Notes under the pieces: model-generated | Seen by the model: the letters and a program-made list of their open reading frames with translations, nothing else | What the model was told of the DNA's origin: nothing | The model's database searches: none | In this document: positions 15,835 to 24,511 of the stretch, in pieces | How the letters are laid out: each line of letters begins with the position of its first letter | How positions within the stretch are numbered: the first letter of the stretch is position 1 | Source: Burkholderiales bacterium | GTDB lineage: Bacteria; Pseudomonadota; Gammaproteobacteria; Burkholderiales; JAEUOS01 | Reading direction: 5' to 3' | DNA length: 64,000 bases | Assembly (NCBI GenBank): GCA_016790695.1 | Contig: JAEUOS010000063.1 | Span: 80,878 to 144,877 of the forward strand | Translations under genes and position numbers: made by a program

Positions 15835-17360
15835 GCCATGCCCACTTGCGGCAGCGGGGCGCAGGCGTCGTCGGGCCGGCTGGCGACCATGTCGGCGAGC
15901 TCGCGCTGCACCTTCGCGACCCCGGGGTCGCCGAAGCGGTTGTCCATCTCGTCGGGATCGTTGACCAGATCGTAGAGTTCGCCCGCGCCGCTGTTGAGTT
16001 CGAGCGTGAGCTTGTGCGTCCTGGTGCGCACCGTGCGCAGCGCGAGGTCGACGCCGCAGCGCGAGGCGCGCAGGTCCCATTCGGACAGCGCGAAGTCGCG
16101 GCGCGCGTCGTCGCGCTCGATCAGCGGCCGGAGGCTGCGGCTGTGGGCCGGGCCCGGCAGCGCCGTGCCCGCGTAGTCGCAGAAGGTCTGCGGCAGGTCC
16201 AGGGTCGACACCGGGTCGGCCACCACCTTGCCGGCCGGCACCCCGGGGCCCTCGACCAGCATGCCGACGCGCAGCAGGCCCTCGTAGGCCATCGGCCCCT
16301 TGAGCAGCAGGCCGTGGTCGCCGAGCCAGTCGCCGTGGTCGGTCGAATAGACGATGACGGTGTTGTCGGCCAGGCCGAGGTCGCGCAGCGCGAGCCGGAT
16401 GCGGCCGACCTGATGGTCGATCAGCGAGATCATGCCGTAGTAGTTCGCGATCAGCCGGCGCAACTGTTGCTCGGACTGGTGCGGCGTGCGCGAGGACTTC
16501 TCGCGGAACTTGCGCAGCCGCTCGTCGGCCATCTTCGGCGTGCCCTCGAGCGCCGCACGGTGCCACCAGGGGCGGCGCTCGAGGTCCATCTCGCGGTGGC
16601 GCGGCAGGTCGACGTCGTCCGGGTGGTGCATGTAGCACCACGGATCGGGGGCGTCGAACGGGTGGTGCGGGTCCGGGAACGACGCCCAGAGGCAGAACGG
16701 CTCGTCCTTGTGCTCGCGCAGGTAGTCGATGGTGCGATCGCCGATCCAGGTCGAGTTGTGCCAGGCGACCGGCAGCTAGGAATTGAACGTCTCGTTCGCG
16801 TCTGTGAGCGGCGGCAGCGGCGTGCGGTAGAGCGCGGTACGCTCGTCGCCGCGGCCGTCGGCGTGGTACCAGCGCTCGTAGTGCTGGCCGAGCGGCGGCT
16901 TCATCGGCGGCCACATGTTGTGCCCTTCGAGCATCATCTCGACGTGCTCGAAGCCGACGTAGGGTCCGAACCAGTCGGCCCCGTAGTTGGCGCTGCTCTC
17001 GCGGCACTCCGGCGTGCCGGTCGGCTTGAACGTGTGCGAGGTGTTGAAGTGCGCCTTGCCGATGATCGCGGTCCTGTAGCCGTGGCGCGACAGGGTGCGC
17101 GCGAAGCCGGTCTCCTCGGCGCCGGCCGGCAGGTCGATGCCGTTGTCGGACACCCCGTGGGTGCGCGGCAGGAGCCCGGTGAGGATCGAGCAGCGCGACG
17201 GCTGGCAGACGAGATTCGGCGTGATCGCGGCGGAGAAGCGCGTGCCGTTCCGGGCCATCTCGTCCAGGTGCGGCGTCTTGACGCGCCGGCCCTCGAAGCC
17301 GTAGCAGTCGGCCCGCTGCTGGTCGGAGGTGATGAACAGGATGTTGGTCTTCTTGGTCAT
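15831..17360 (-). pseudogene. Sulfatase 3 (DQQR subfamily) interrupted by an in-frame TAG at codon 195
   Basis: The frame opens with TNILFITSDQQRADCYG and a complete signature CQPSRCSILTG (C52). It runs to codon 194, meets TAG at 16778-16776, then continues in the same frame for 315 further codons without another stop. The downstream half keeps LPVAWHNSTW, FCLWASFPDPHHPFD, the second metal site YSTDHGDWLG and an intact end that overlaps the next start. Alignment by eye to sulfatase 2 (QSALPEAWHGSTW) shows that a single codon is affected. This looks like a very recent nonsense mutation, a base-calling error or amber readthrough. As read, only a 194-residue fragment lacking the C-terminal metal ligands would be made. 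Confidence 0.85.
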
Positions 17361-17364
17361 GGTC

Positions 17365-18351
17365 CTACTCTGGTTGAATGCCGGCGGCCTTGAACACCTC
17401 GGGCCAGCGGCGGGTTTCGCGGACGATCATCTGGGTGAAGTCATCGGGGCTGGTGCTCACGGCATTCTCCATGCCGATGCCGGCCAGGCGCTCGATCACG
17501 CCCGTCGTGCGCATCGCCTTGACGAGCTCCGTGTGCAGGCGCCCGATGATCTCCGGCGGCGTGCCGGCCGGGGCCACCATGCCCTGCCACTGCGCCATCT
17601 CGAAGCCGGGCAGGCCGGACTCCGCCACCGTCGGCACGTCGGGCAGGAGCCTGGAACGCTCGCGCGAGGTGACCACCAGCGCCTTGAGCTTGCCGGCGCG
17701 GATGTGCGGGAGCGCCGGCGCCATGCCCAGCATGCCGAGCTTGACCTGGCCGGCGACGACGTCGACGATCGCCTGGCCGCCGCCCTTGTAGGGAATGTGC
17801 TGGGCCTGGAAGCCGGCCTGGGCCTTGATCGACTCGAACGCGAGATGCTGCGGGCCCGCGTTGCCCGGCGTCGCGAACGACAGCGCCTTCGGGTCCGCCT
17901 TGCCCATGCGGATCACGTCCTGCAGGTTGGACACCGCCAGGCTCGGGTGCGCCACCAGCACCAGCGAACCGCGGCCGAGCAGCGTGATGTGGGCGAAGCT
18001 CTTCACCGGGTCGTGCTTGATGCTCTTCAGCGCGGTCGGCATCATCGAATTGCCGTCGACGAACATCAGGAGCGTGTACCCGTCGGGCGGCGCGGCGGCG
18101 ACCATCTCCGTGCCGATCACGCCGGCCGCGCCCGGGCGGTTCTCCACCACCACCGACTGCCCGAGAGTCTCGCCCAGGGGCTGCGCGACGGCGCGGGCGA
18201 TGATGTCGGTGACCCCGCCCGGCGCGTAGGAGACGATGACGCGGATCGGCCGGCTGGGCCAGACGCCGGATTGCGCCGCCGCCGGCGCCGCCGGCAGGGC
18301 GAGGAGCGCGGCGGCAGCGAGGGCCGCACGGCGCAGGCGATCGAATCTCAT
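17365..18351 (-). CDS. Bug/TctC-family receptor (Bug 3)
   Basis: This 328-residue protein has a Sec leader ending near A-P-A-A-A-Q and a mature start VWPSRPIRVIVSYAPGG. The ligand-facing residues include S-Y in place of P-F. It has the best ribosome site in the operon (AAGGAGG seven bases before ATG), suggesting high translation. It lies between the lactonase-like gene (17 bp) and sulfatase 3 (4 bp), so receptor, hydrolase and lactonase are co-transcribed. The ligand is unknown. Confidence 0.94.
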   Translation of the reverse strand: MRFDRLRRAALAAAALLALPAAPAAAQSGVWPSRPIRVIVSYAPGGVTDIIARAVAQPLGETLGQSVVVENRPGAAGVIGTEMVAAAPPDGYTLLMFVDGNSMMPTALKSIKHDPVKSFAHITLLGRGSLVLVAHPSLAVSNLQDVIRMGKADPKALSFATPGNAGPQHLAFESIKAQAGFQAQHIPYKGGGQAIVDVVAGQVKLGMLGMAPALPHIRAGKLKALVVTSRERSRLLPDVPTVAESGLPGFEMAQWQGMVAPAGTPPEIIGRLHTELVKAMRTTGVIERLAGIGMENAVSTSPDDFTQMIVRETRRWPEVFKAAGIQPE

Positions 18352-18368
18352 GACAACCTCCTTGGAGT

Positions 18369-19223
18369 TCACAGTTGCGCTCGCGGCGCCGGCATGCGCA
18401 CGCCGTAGGCGCGGCAGGCGGTGCCGGCCAGGATCTCGCCCTGCTCGGCCGCGGTGAGGCCGATGCCGGCGAGGGTCTCGCGCAGCACCGCGACCCAGCC
18501 TTCGTAGGTGCCGCCGATCTCGAGCACCGGCCAGTTGGTGGCGAACATCACGCGCGACGGACCGAACGCGTCGACCACGGTCTCGATGTAGGGGCGCAGC
18601 GATTCGGCGGTCCACTCGATGCCGGCGCGCTCGATCAGGCCCGAGAGCTTGATGGTTGCCGCGGTCGCGCGGGCGAACGAACGCAGGTCGCTCGCCCAGG
18701 GCTCGAGCTGCCCGGTCATCGTGTCGGGGCGGCCGCAGTGGTTGAGCACGACCCGCACCTCGGGCAGGTCGGCGAGCAGGTCGCGCGCGCGGGCGAGACC
18801 CGGCCACTTGACCAGCACGTCGACGGCGACGCCGGTGCGGCCGAGCGTGGCCAGGCCGCGGCGCGTGCGCCCGTCGGTCAGCCAGTCGGCGCCGAAGGTG
18901 CCGGGCGGCAGCGGCCGGATGCCGACCAGGCCGGGGCGGGTCTGCAGGCGCGCGACGTCGTCGGCCAGGCGGTCGGCGAACAGGTCGGCCCAGCCGACCA
19001 CGCCGACGATGCGCGGCTCGACCGCGGCCAGGGCGAGCGCGCGCTCGGTCTCCGCGACCGAGTGCGCGGCCTGCACCAGGATGGCGCCGGCGACGCCGCA
19101 GGCATCGGCATGGCGCTTCCAGTCCTCGACGGTGAAGTCGCGCGCGAGGCCGCCCACCTTGTCGGCGACCCAGACGTCGTCGCCGTCGGCGCGCCGCCAG
19201 AGGTGGATGTGCGAATCGATCAT
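18369..19223 (-). CDS. Amidohydrolase-2 family protein, L-fuconolactonase-like
   Basis: This 284-residue TIM-barrel protein begins MIDSHIHLW, the metal-binding H-x-H of the family. It continues with LARDFTVEDW and VQAAHSVAETERALALA, a pattern I associate with L-fuconolactone and related sugar-lactone hydrolases. Later landmarks are LNHCGRP and MFATNWPV near residues 161 and 226. An upstream ATG at 19277 is rejected because it would add a non-homologous tail. The chosen ATG has no ribosome site and lies ten bases from a TAGAAT element, so it may be translated leaderless. It is the first gene of the operon divergent from LysR. 4-Sulfomuconolactone hydrolases belong to the same family and are an alternative. 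Confidence 0.88.
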   Translation of the reverse strand: MIDSHIHLWRRADGDDVWVADKVGGLARDFTVEDWKRHADACGVAGAILVQAAHSVAETERALALAAVEPRIVGVVGWADLFADRLADDVARLQTRPGLVGIRPLPPGTFGADWLTDGRTRRGLATLGRTGVAVDVLVKWPGLARARDLLADLPEVRVVLNHCGRPDTMTGQLEPWASDLRSFARATAATIKLSGLIERAGIEWTAESLRPYIETVVDAFGPSRVMFATNWPVLEIGGTYEGWVAVLRETLAGIGLTAAEQGEILAGTACRAYGVRMPAPRAQL

Positions 19224-19233
19224 GGCCGAGAAA

Positions 19234-19239
19234 ATTCTA
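19234..19239 (-). promoter_or_regulatory. Candidate -10 element (TAGAAT) of the lactonase operon
   Basis: On the minus strand TAGAAT ends ten bases before the ATG at 19223. Transcription would then start about four bases from the initiation codon, giving a near-leaderless mRNA. No ribosome-binding sequence lies in between. No good -35 is present, as expected of a LysR-activated promoter. Confidence 0.4.
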
Positions 19240-19250
19240 TGCACAAGCCG

Positions 19251-19272
19251 GTTGCAAGCGAAGTTGCAAGCG
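19251..19272. promoter_or_regulatory. Direct repeat with TTGCAA cores, candidate LysR operator
   Basis: GTTGCAAGCG occurs twice, at 19251-19260 and 19263-19272, separated by AA. Each copy contains the hexameric palindrome TTGCAA. The repeat sits in the 96-bp space between the lactonase start and the LysR start, upstream of the candidate TAGAAT. That is a suitable position for the activation site of the divergent regulator, which could control the operon and itself. Confidence 0.5.
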
Positions 19273-19319
19273 GGCAATATCAGCTATTCCCGTGCGGAAT
19301 GGTGAACGAGGGGGGTGGT

Positions 19320-20225
19320 GTGGAGTTGCGTGACCTGCGCCTGTTTCTCGACGTGGCCGCCACCGGCAGCTTTTCGCGCGCGGCGGCCCTGAACGATTCG
19401 ACGCAATCGGCCGTGAGCAAGCGCATCGGCGCGCTCGAGTCGGGGCTTGGCGCAACCCTGTTCCTGCGCACGGGGCGCGGCGCGGCGCTTACCGACGCCG
19501 GCCGCGCGCTGCTACCGCGCGCCGAGTCGCTGACCATGGAGGCCGCTGGCCTGGCCGACCTCGTCGGCCAGGCCAGCGCGGCCCCGCGCGGTCTGGTGCG
19601 TCTGGCGCTGCAGCCGTCGGTCGGCTGGCCGCTGACCGGGGACCTGGTCACGGCGACGCGCCAGCGCCATCCGGGCGTGCGCCTGCAGATCGCCGAGGGC
19701 ACGACGCGGCAGATCGAGGAATGGCTCGCCGAAGGGCGGGTCGACCTGGGGCTGCTGTCGAATGTGCCGGCGCCGGCGCATGCGCGCGGCCAGGCGTTGT
19801 TCGCGCTGCCCCTGATCCTCGTCACCCGGGCCGGTGCCGCGGCCACCGCGCGCCGCACCGTATCGTTCACGCGCGTGGCGGCGATGCCGCAGGTGATCGC
19901 GGCCGCGCCCAACGGCGGGCGCCTGCTGATCGAGGAGGCGGCGCGGCGGATGGGATTGACCCTCAACATCGTGCTGGAAGTCAACTCGATCCACCTGATC
20001 AAGAAGATCGTGGCCCAGGGCGAACTCGCCAGCGTCATCACGGCGCCGGCGGTCGCCGCCGAGGTCGCGGCCGGGGAACTCGCGGTGTCGCGCATCGTCC
20101 GGCCCGAGATCCGGCAGACCTTCTATCTCGCGGTTGGCGGCCGCCGCCACCCGGGGCCGGCGGTGCGCGTGGTCGCCGATCTGGTGCGTCAGCTCGCGCC
20201 GGCGCTGGCCGGCGCAGCGCAGTAG
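19320..20225 (+). CDS. LysR-family transcriptional regulator
   Basis: This protein of about 301 residues has an N-terminal winged helix (LRDLRLFLDVAATGSFSRAAALNDSTQSAVSKRIGALE) and a linker. The C-terminal substrate-binding domain follows (VDLGLLSNV and SIHLIKKIVAQGELASVI). I prefer GTG 19320 because it gives the usual ELRDL start and follows a G-rich ribosome site; ATG 19299 adds seven residues. It is transcribed away from the lactonase operon, the classic LysR arrangement, and probably activates that operon on binding a pathway metabolite. Its stop is 12 bases from the convergent stop of Bug 4. Confidence 0.93.
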   Translation: MELRDLRLFLDVAATGSFSRAAALNDSTQSAVSKRIGALESGLGATLFLRTGRGAALTDAGRALLPRAESLTMEAAGLADLVGQASAAPRGLVRLALQPSVGWPLTGDLVTATRQRHPGVRLQIAEGTTRQIEEWLAEGRVDLGLLSNVPAPAHARGQALFALPLILVTRAGAAATARRTVSFTRVAAMPQVIAAAPNGGRLLIEEAARRMGLTLNIVLEVNSIHLIKKIVAQGELASVITAPAVAAEVAAGELAVSRIVRPEIRQTFYLAVGGRRHPGPAVRVVADLVRQLAPALAGAAQ

Positions 20226-20237
20226 GGCGCCGGGGGC

Positions 20238-21227
20238 CTAGTCGACCTTGATGCCCGCCGCCTTGACCACCGGCGACCAGCGGGCGATCTCGTTCTTCAT
20301 GTAGGCCTTGTAGCCCTCGGGCGTCGAGGCGTGGATCTCGTAGCCCTGCTTGAGCAGGCGCTCGCGGAGTTCGGGCTGCGCCAGCGCGGCGACGACGGCC
20401 TGGTGCAGGCGCCGCTGGATCGGCGCCGCCGTGCCGCCCGGCGCGAGCAGGCCGAAGAACGCGGCGCCGGTCAGGTCCGGCATGCCCTGCTCGGCGACGG
20501 TGGGCACGGTCGGGAAGATCGGCGAGCGCACCGTCGAGGACAGCGCGAGGGCGCGCAGCTTGCCGGACTCGACATGGGTGCGCACCGGCCCGAGGGCGTC
20601 GATGAACACCGGGATCGTGCCCGACAGGGTGTCGAGCGAGGCCGGCGCCGACCCCTTGTAGAAGATCAGGTTCAGGTTGGCGCCGGTCTTGAGCTTCATC
20701 ATCTCCGAGAGCAGGTGCGGCAGCGCCCCGATCGAGGCGATCGCGACGGCCACGCCGCCGCTCTGGCGCTTCGAGTCCGCCACGATGTCGGAGAGCGTGC
20801 GGTACGGCGTTGCCGGGTGCACGACGAAGAGCAGCGGGATCGAGACGGCGAGCGAGATCGGCGCGAAGTCGCGCTCGGGGTCGTAGGGCAGCTTGATGCC
20901 CAGCGCGGTGTTGGTGGCGATCGTTGCGGCCGCCATCAGCAGCGTGTAGCCGTCGGGCGGCGCCTTCGCCACCGCCTCCATGCCGGCGATGCCGCCGGCG
21001 CTCGGGCGGTTCTCGACGACCACCGGCTGGCCCAGGGTCTCGCTCATGCGCGCGGTGATCAGGCGCGCGGAGACGTCGAGCGCGCCGCCGGCGGCCTGGG
21101 CGACGATGACGCGGATCGAGCGCGTGGGGTAGTCGGCGGATTGCGCGTGCAGGGTGGCGCTGGCGCAGAGCGCCGCGCCGGCGAGCGGGCCGGCGATGGC
21201 GGCAAACCACGACGTGACGATGCGCAT
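20238..21227 (-). CDS. Bug/TctC-family receptor (Bug 4), tandem paralogue of Bug 5
   Basis: This 329-residue protein has a Sec leader ending T-L-H-A-Q and mature DYPTRSIRVIVAQAAGGALD. It shares with Bug 5 the unusual A-Q/P-Q-A-A-G-G-A-L-D ligand strand, the block RPSAGGIAGM and the end LLKQGYEIHASTPE...AGIKVD. The two genes therefore arose by a fairly recent tandem duplication. It is the last gene of the GntR-flanked operon, 38 bp after Bug 5. Differences in the middle region (LSEMMKLKTGANLNLIFYKG) may have shifted its ligand. Confidence 0.94.
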   Translation of the reverse strand: MRIVTSWFAAIAGPLAGAALCASATLHAQSADYPTRSIRVIVAQAAGGALDVSARLITARMSETLGQPVVVENRPSAGGIAGMEAVAKAPPDGYTLLMAAATIATNTALGIKLPYDPERDFAPISLAVSIPLLFVVHPATPYRTLSDIVADSKRQSGGVAVAIASIGALPHLLSEMMKLKTGANLNLIFYKGSAPASLDTLSGTIPVFIDALGPVRTHVESGKLRALALSSTVRSPIFPTVPTVAEQGMPDLTGAAFFGLLAPGGTAAPIQRRLHQAVVAALAQPELRERLLKQGYEIHASTPEGYKAYMKNEIARWSPVVKAAGIKVD

Positions 21228-21265
21228 GTCGAACCTCCGTGTCTGGTGGCGGTCAGCCGCCGGGT

Positions 21266-22246
21266 TCAATCGACCTTGATGCCCGCCGCCTTGACGATCG
21301 GGGTCCAGCGGTCGATCTCGTTCTTCAGGAATGCCGCGTACTCCTCCGGCGTGCTGGCGTGGATCTCGTATCCCTGCTTCAGCAGCCGGTCGCGCACCTC
21401 GGCGTGATTGAGCGCGGCCACCGTGGCCTGGTGGATGCGCCGCTGGGCCGCGGCCGGCACGCCGGCCGGCGCGGCGACGCCGTAGAACCCGGAGACGATC
21501 AGGTCGGGGTGGCCCTGCTCGACGACCGTCGGCACGTCCGGGAACAGCGGCGAACGGTTGCGCGACGCGATCGCGATGCCGCGCAGCTTGCCGGCGGCCA
21601 CATGCGTGCCGGTCGGGATCAGGGCGTCGAAGAACACCGGCACCGTGCCGGCGAGCACGTCGGCGATCGCCTGGCCCGCGCCCTTGTACGGGACGATGGT
21701 CAGGTTCGCCTTCGTCTTGAAGCGCAGCGCCTCGGCCATCAGGTGCGTCACCGTGCCGATCGACGGCACCGCGACCGAGACGCCCTTGGGCGCCCGCTTC
21801 GAGTCGTCGATCAGGTCCGCGAGATTGCGATAGGCCACCGACGGGTGGACGGCAACCAGACCGGGAATCGACGCGGCGAGGGAGATCGGCGCGAAATCGC
21901 GCTGCGCATCGTAGGGAAGCTTGACGCCGAGCGCGGTGTTGAGCGCCAGCGGCGCCGCGGCGAACAGCAGGGTGTAGCCGTCGGGCGCCGACTTGGCCAC
22001 CGAATCCATGCCGGCGATGCCGCCGGCGCTCGGGCGGTTGTCGATGACCACCTGCTGGCCCAGGGTCTCCGCCATGCGCTGCGACAGCAGGCGGGCGACG
22101 TTGTCCAGCGCGCCGCCGGCGGCCTGCGGGACGACCAGGCGCACCGGCCGGCTGGGATAGTCGCCGGCAGGCTGGGCAAGCGCGAGCGGCAGGGCCGAAG
22201 ACGCCAGCGCGGCGACGGCGACGAGGCGGGCGACGGTGGCATGCAT
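21266..22246 (-). CDS. Bug/TctC-family receptor (Bug 5)
   Basis: This 326-residue protein has a leader ending L-A-L-A-Q, then GDYPSRPVRLVVPQAAGGALD. It starts two bases after the stop of sulfatase 4, so the receptor is effectively translationally coupled to that sulfatase. The ribosome site AGGAG lies inside the end of the sulfatase gene. It is closely related to Bug 4 downstream. Family members are periplasmic and bind small carboxylates. Confidence 0.94.
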   Translation of the reverse strand: MHATVARLVAVAALASSALPLALAQPAGDYPSRPVRLVVPQAAGGALDNVARLLSQRMAETLGQQVVIDNRPSAGGIAGMDSVAKSAPDGYTLLFAAAPLALNTALGVKLPYDAQRDFAPISLAASIPGLVAVHPSVAYRNLADLIDDSKRAPKGVSVAVPSIGTVTHLMAEALRFKTKANLTIVPYKGAGQAIADVLAGTVPVFFDALIPTGTHVAAGKLRGIAIASRNRSPLFPDVPTVVEQGHPDLIVSGFYGVAAPAGVPAAAQRRIHQATVAALNHAEVRDRLLKQGYEIHASTPEEYAAFLKNEIDRWTPIVKAAGIKVD

Positions 22247-22248
22247 GG

Positions 22249-24486
22249 TCACTTCTCCTGGGCGGCGGCGCGCGCGCCGGGTTCGATCCAAACCTCGTCG
22301 ATGCTGCCGGTGTAGCGGTAGCTGCCATGGCGCTCGAACAGCTCCCAGAACACCGGGGCGCGGCGGTCGAGGCCGACGTCGAGCCCCTCGAAGGGGCCGT
22401 TCATCAGCGTGGGCGAGAGCTCGGTCCAGGCGCTGGCTTCGCCGCCGTCGATCAGCAGGCGGCCGCGGCCGCGGCGGTTGCCCAGCGCCTCGTACTCGAT
22501 CACCGCCTCGTGCGCGCCCGGCGCGAGGTTCACCGGCGGGAAATTCACCGGCACGCCGAAGCCGTTGTAGTGGAAATTGACGCGGTCGGATTCGAGGTAC
22601 ATCACCATGCCGCCGATGGTGTCGCCCAGCGACCACAGGATGCCGGCGTCGCCGGCGCGCTGGGTGAAGCGCACGCGGATGCGGAAGGCGCGGTTGGCGA
22701 TCATCGGCATGACGTCGGTGCGCGCCGCGGTCTGCGGGCCCGGCACGAAGCGCCGCGGGTGGTTGGAGCGCTCGCGCATCCATGCCGGCACGTCGGAGAA
22801 CTTGCCCGGCCGGCCGCGATTGTCCAGCGGGTAGACGAAGTGCTTCCACGCCGCGGCGTCGAAGGCGTCGACGAGTTCCTTGAGTTTCTGCGGGTGCTGC
22901 GCCGCGAGGTCGGTCGACTCGGAGAAGTCCTCGTCGAGGTTGTGCAGCGTCCAGTTGTCCATGTCGACCGGCGTGTCGCGGATCTGCAGCGAGCGGGCCA
23001 GCCAGCCGCTTCGATAGTAGGCGCGGTTGGACCAGCACTCGTAGTACTGCTCGCTGCGCGGCGAGGGCGCGTTCTCCAGGAACAGCCGCGCGCAACTCAC
23101 CCCGTCGAGCGCCCGCGCCGGCTTGCCGTGGCTCGTTTCGAGGCGGGGCACGCCTGCCATGTCGAGCAGGGTCGGCATGACGTCGGTGACGTGCATGAAC
23201 TGCCGGCGGATCGCGCCCGTGTCCTTGATCCTCGCCGGCCAGGAGGCGATGAACGAGACGCGCCGGCCGCCGCCGCCCGTGTAGGTCTTGAAGCTGGGAA
23301 AGGGCGTGTTCGACACCTCGCCCCAGGCCGTCGGGTACAGCGAGATGCTCTGCGGGCCGCCCAGTCGGGACAGCATGCCGCGCTCGTGCTCGAGCGGATG
23401 GTTCGGCAGGCCCGAATAGCGGCGGTTGTTGAGGACCATGCCGTGCTCGCCGCCCGCGTCGGTGCCGCCGTTGTCGGAGGAGAACAGGATGATGGTGTTG
23501 TCGAGCTCGCCGATCGACTCGAGGTAGCGCACCAGCTTGCCGATGTTCTGGTCGGCGTTGTCGAGCATGCCCGCGAAGGCCTCCATGTGGCGCGCGTACA
23601 GCGGCCGGTTCTCCGGCGCGGTGTCGTCCCAGCGCGGCGCGCGCGGGTCGGAGGCGGGCAGCTTCGTGCCGGGCGGAATCAGACCCATCTCGATCTGCCG
23701 GCGGTGGCGCGCCTCGCGCGCGGCCGTCCAGCCGGCGTCGTAGCGGCCCTTGTACTTGGCCATGTCCGAGGGCTTGGCCTGCAGCGGCGCGTGCATGGCG
23801 TTGTTGGCGACGTAGAGGAAGAACGGCTTTTCCGGGCTCGACTCGCGCAGTTCCTTGACGAAGCGGATCGCCTGGTTCATCCAGTCGTCGCCCGTGTAGT
23901 AGTCGCGCGGATACTCGTCGACCGGCAGCACCTGGTTGCCCAGCATCAGCCGCGCCGGGAAGAAGTGGTTGGTCTCGCCGTCCATGAAGCCGTAGAAGGT
24001 GTCGAAGCCGCGCTGCGAGGGCCAGTTGTGCTTGGATCCGCCCGGCACGTTGTCGGCCGCCGGCGTGTTGTGCCACTTGCCGACCATGATGGTCTCGTAG
24101 CCGGCGGCGCGCAGGGTCTCCGGCAGCGTCGCCGCGTCCATCGGCAGCTCGCCCGAATATCCCGGGTAGCCCGGATGGTTGTTGGCGAGCCACCCGGTGC
24201 CCACGCCGTGGGCGTTGCAGCCGGTGAGCAGCGCCGCGCGCGCCGGCGAGCAGATCGCGTGCGTGGTGTAGTGGGTCAGGCGCACGCCGCGCGCGGCCAG
24301 CGCGTCGATGTTGGGGGTGTCGATCTCGGAGCCGTAGCAGCCCGGGTCGCTCCAGCCCATGTCGTCCATGAAGACGATGACGATGTTGGGCGCCCCCTTT
24401 CTTGCGGTCTTGCGCTCGGGCCACCAGGGGGTGGATTCCTCGCGGGTGCGGCCGATCTTGCCGGCGAACTCGGCGAACTCTGACAT
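22249..24486 (-). CDS. Large arylsulfatase with C-terminal extra domain (sulfatase 4)
   Basis: This 745-residue protein has the metal pair DD at 41-42 (VFMDDMGWSDPGCYG), signature CSPARAALLTG with C79, and SSDNGGTDAGGEHG as the distal metal site. After the catalytic domain (about residue 570) follows a roughly 165-residue beta-rich region (MMYLESDRVN-type strands, SIDEVWIEPG) resembling the C-terminal domain of AtsA-type arylsulfatases. Sulfatase 6 in the same operon has the same two-part design. Despite family members being exported in some bacteria, no leader is visible here. It would remove sulfate from an ester in the cytoplasm. Confidence 0.93.
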   Translation of the reverse strand: MSEFAEFAGKIGRTREESTPWWPERKTARKGAPNIVIVFMDDMGWSDPGCYGSEIDTPNIDALAARGVRLTHYTTHAICSPARAALLTGCNAHGVGTGWLANNHPGYPGYSGELPMDAATLPETLRAAGYETIMVGKWHNTPAADNVPGGSKHNWPSQRGFDTFYGFMDGETNHFFPARLMLGNQVLPVDEYPRDYYTGDDWMNQAIRFVKELRESSPEKPFFLYVANNAMHAPLQAKPSDMAKYKGRYDAGWTAAREARHRRQIEMGLIPPGTKLPASDPRAPRWDDTAPENRPLYARHMEAFAGMLDNADQNIGKLVRYLESIGELDNTIILFSSDNGGTDAGGEHGMVLNNRRYSGLPNHPLEHERGMLSRLGGPQSISLYPTAWGEVSNTPFPSFKTYTGGGGRRVSFIASWPARIKDTGAIRRQFMHVTDVMPTLLDMAGVPRLETSHGKPARALDGVSCARLFLENAPSPRSEQYYECWSNRAYYRSGWLARSLQIRDTPVDMDNWTLHNLDEDFSESTDLAAQHPQKLKELVDAFDAAAWKHFVYPLDNRGRPGKFSDVPAWMRERSNHPRRFVPGPQTAARTDVMPMIANRAFRIRVRFTQRAGDAGILWSLGDTIGGMVMYLESDRVNFHYNGFGVPVNFPPVNLAPGAHEAVIEYEALGNRRGRGRLLIDGGEASAWTELSPTLMNGPFEGLDVGLDRRAPVFWELFERHGSYRYTGSIDEVWIEPGARAAAQEK

Positions 24487-24511
24487 GGGCGGTCTCTCCG
24501 GGGTGTCTGGA

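Noticed and set aside
16776..16778. TAG in sulfatase 3 as a pyrrolysine or other recoded codon
   Set aside because: Pyrrolysine is not expected in this kind of bacterium, no recoding element is visible, and a simple nonsense mutation or sequence error is far more likely.
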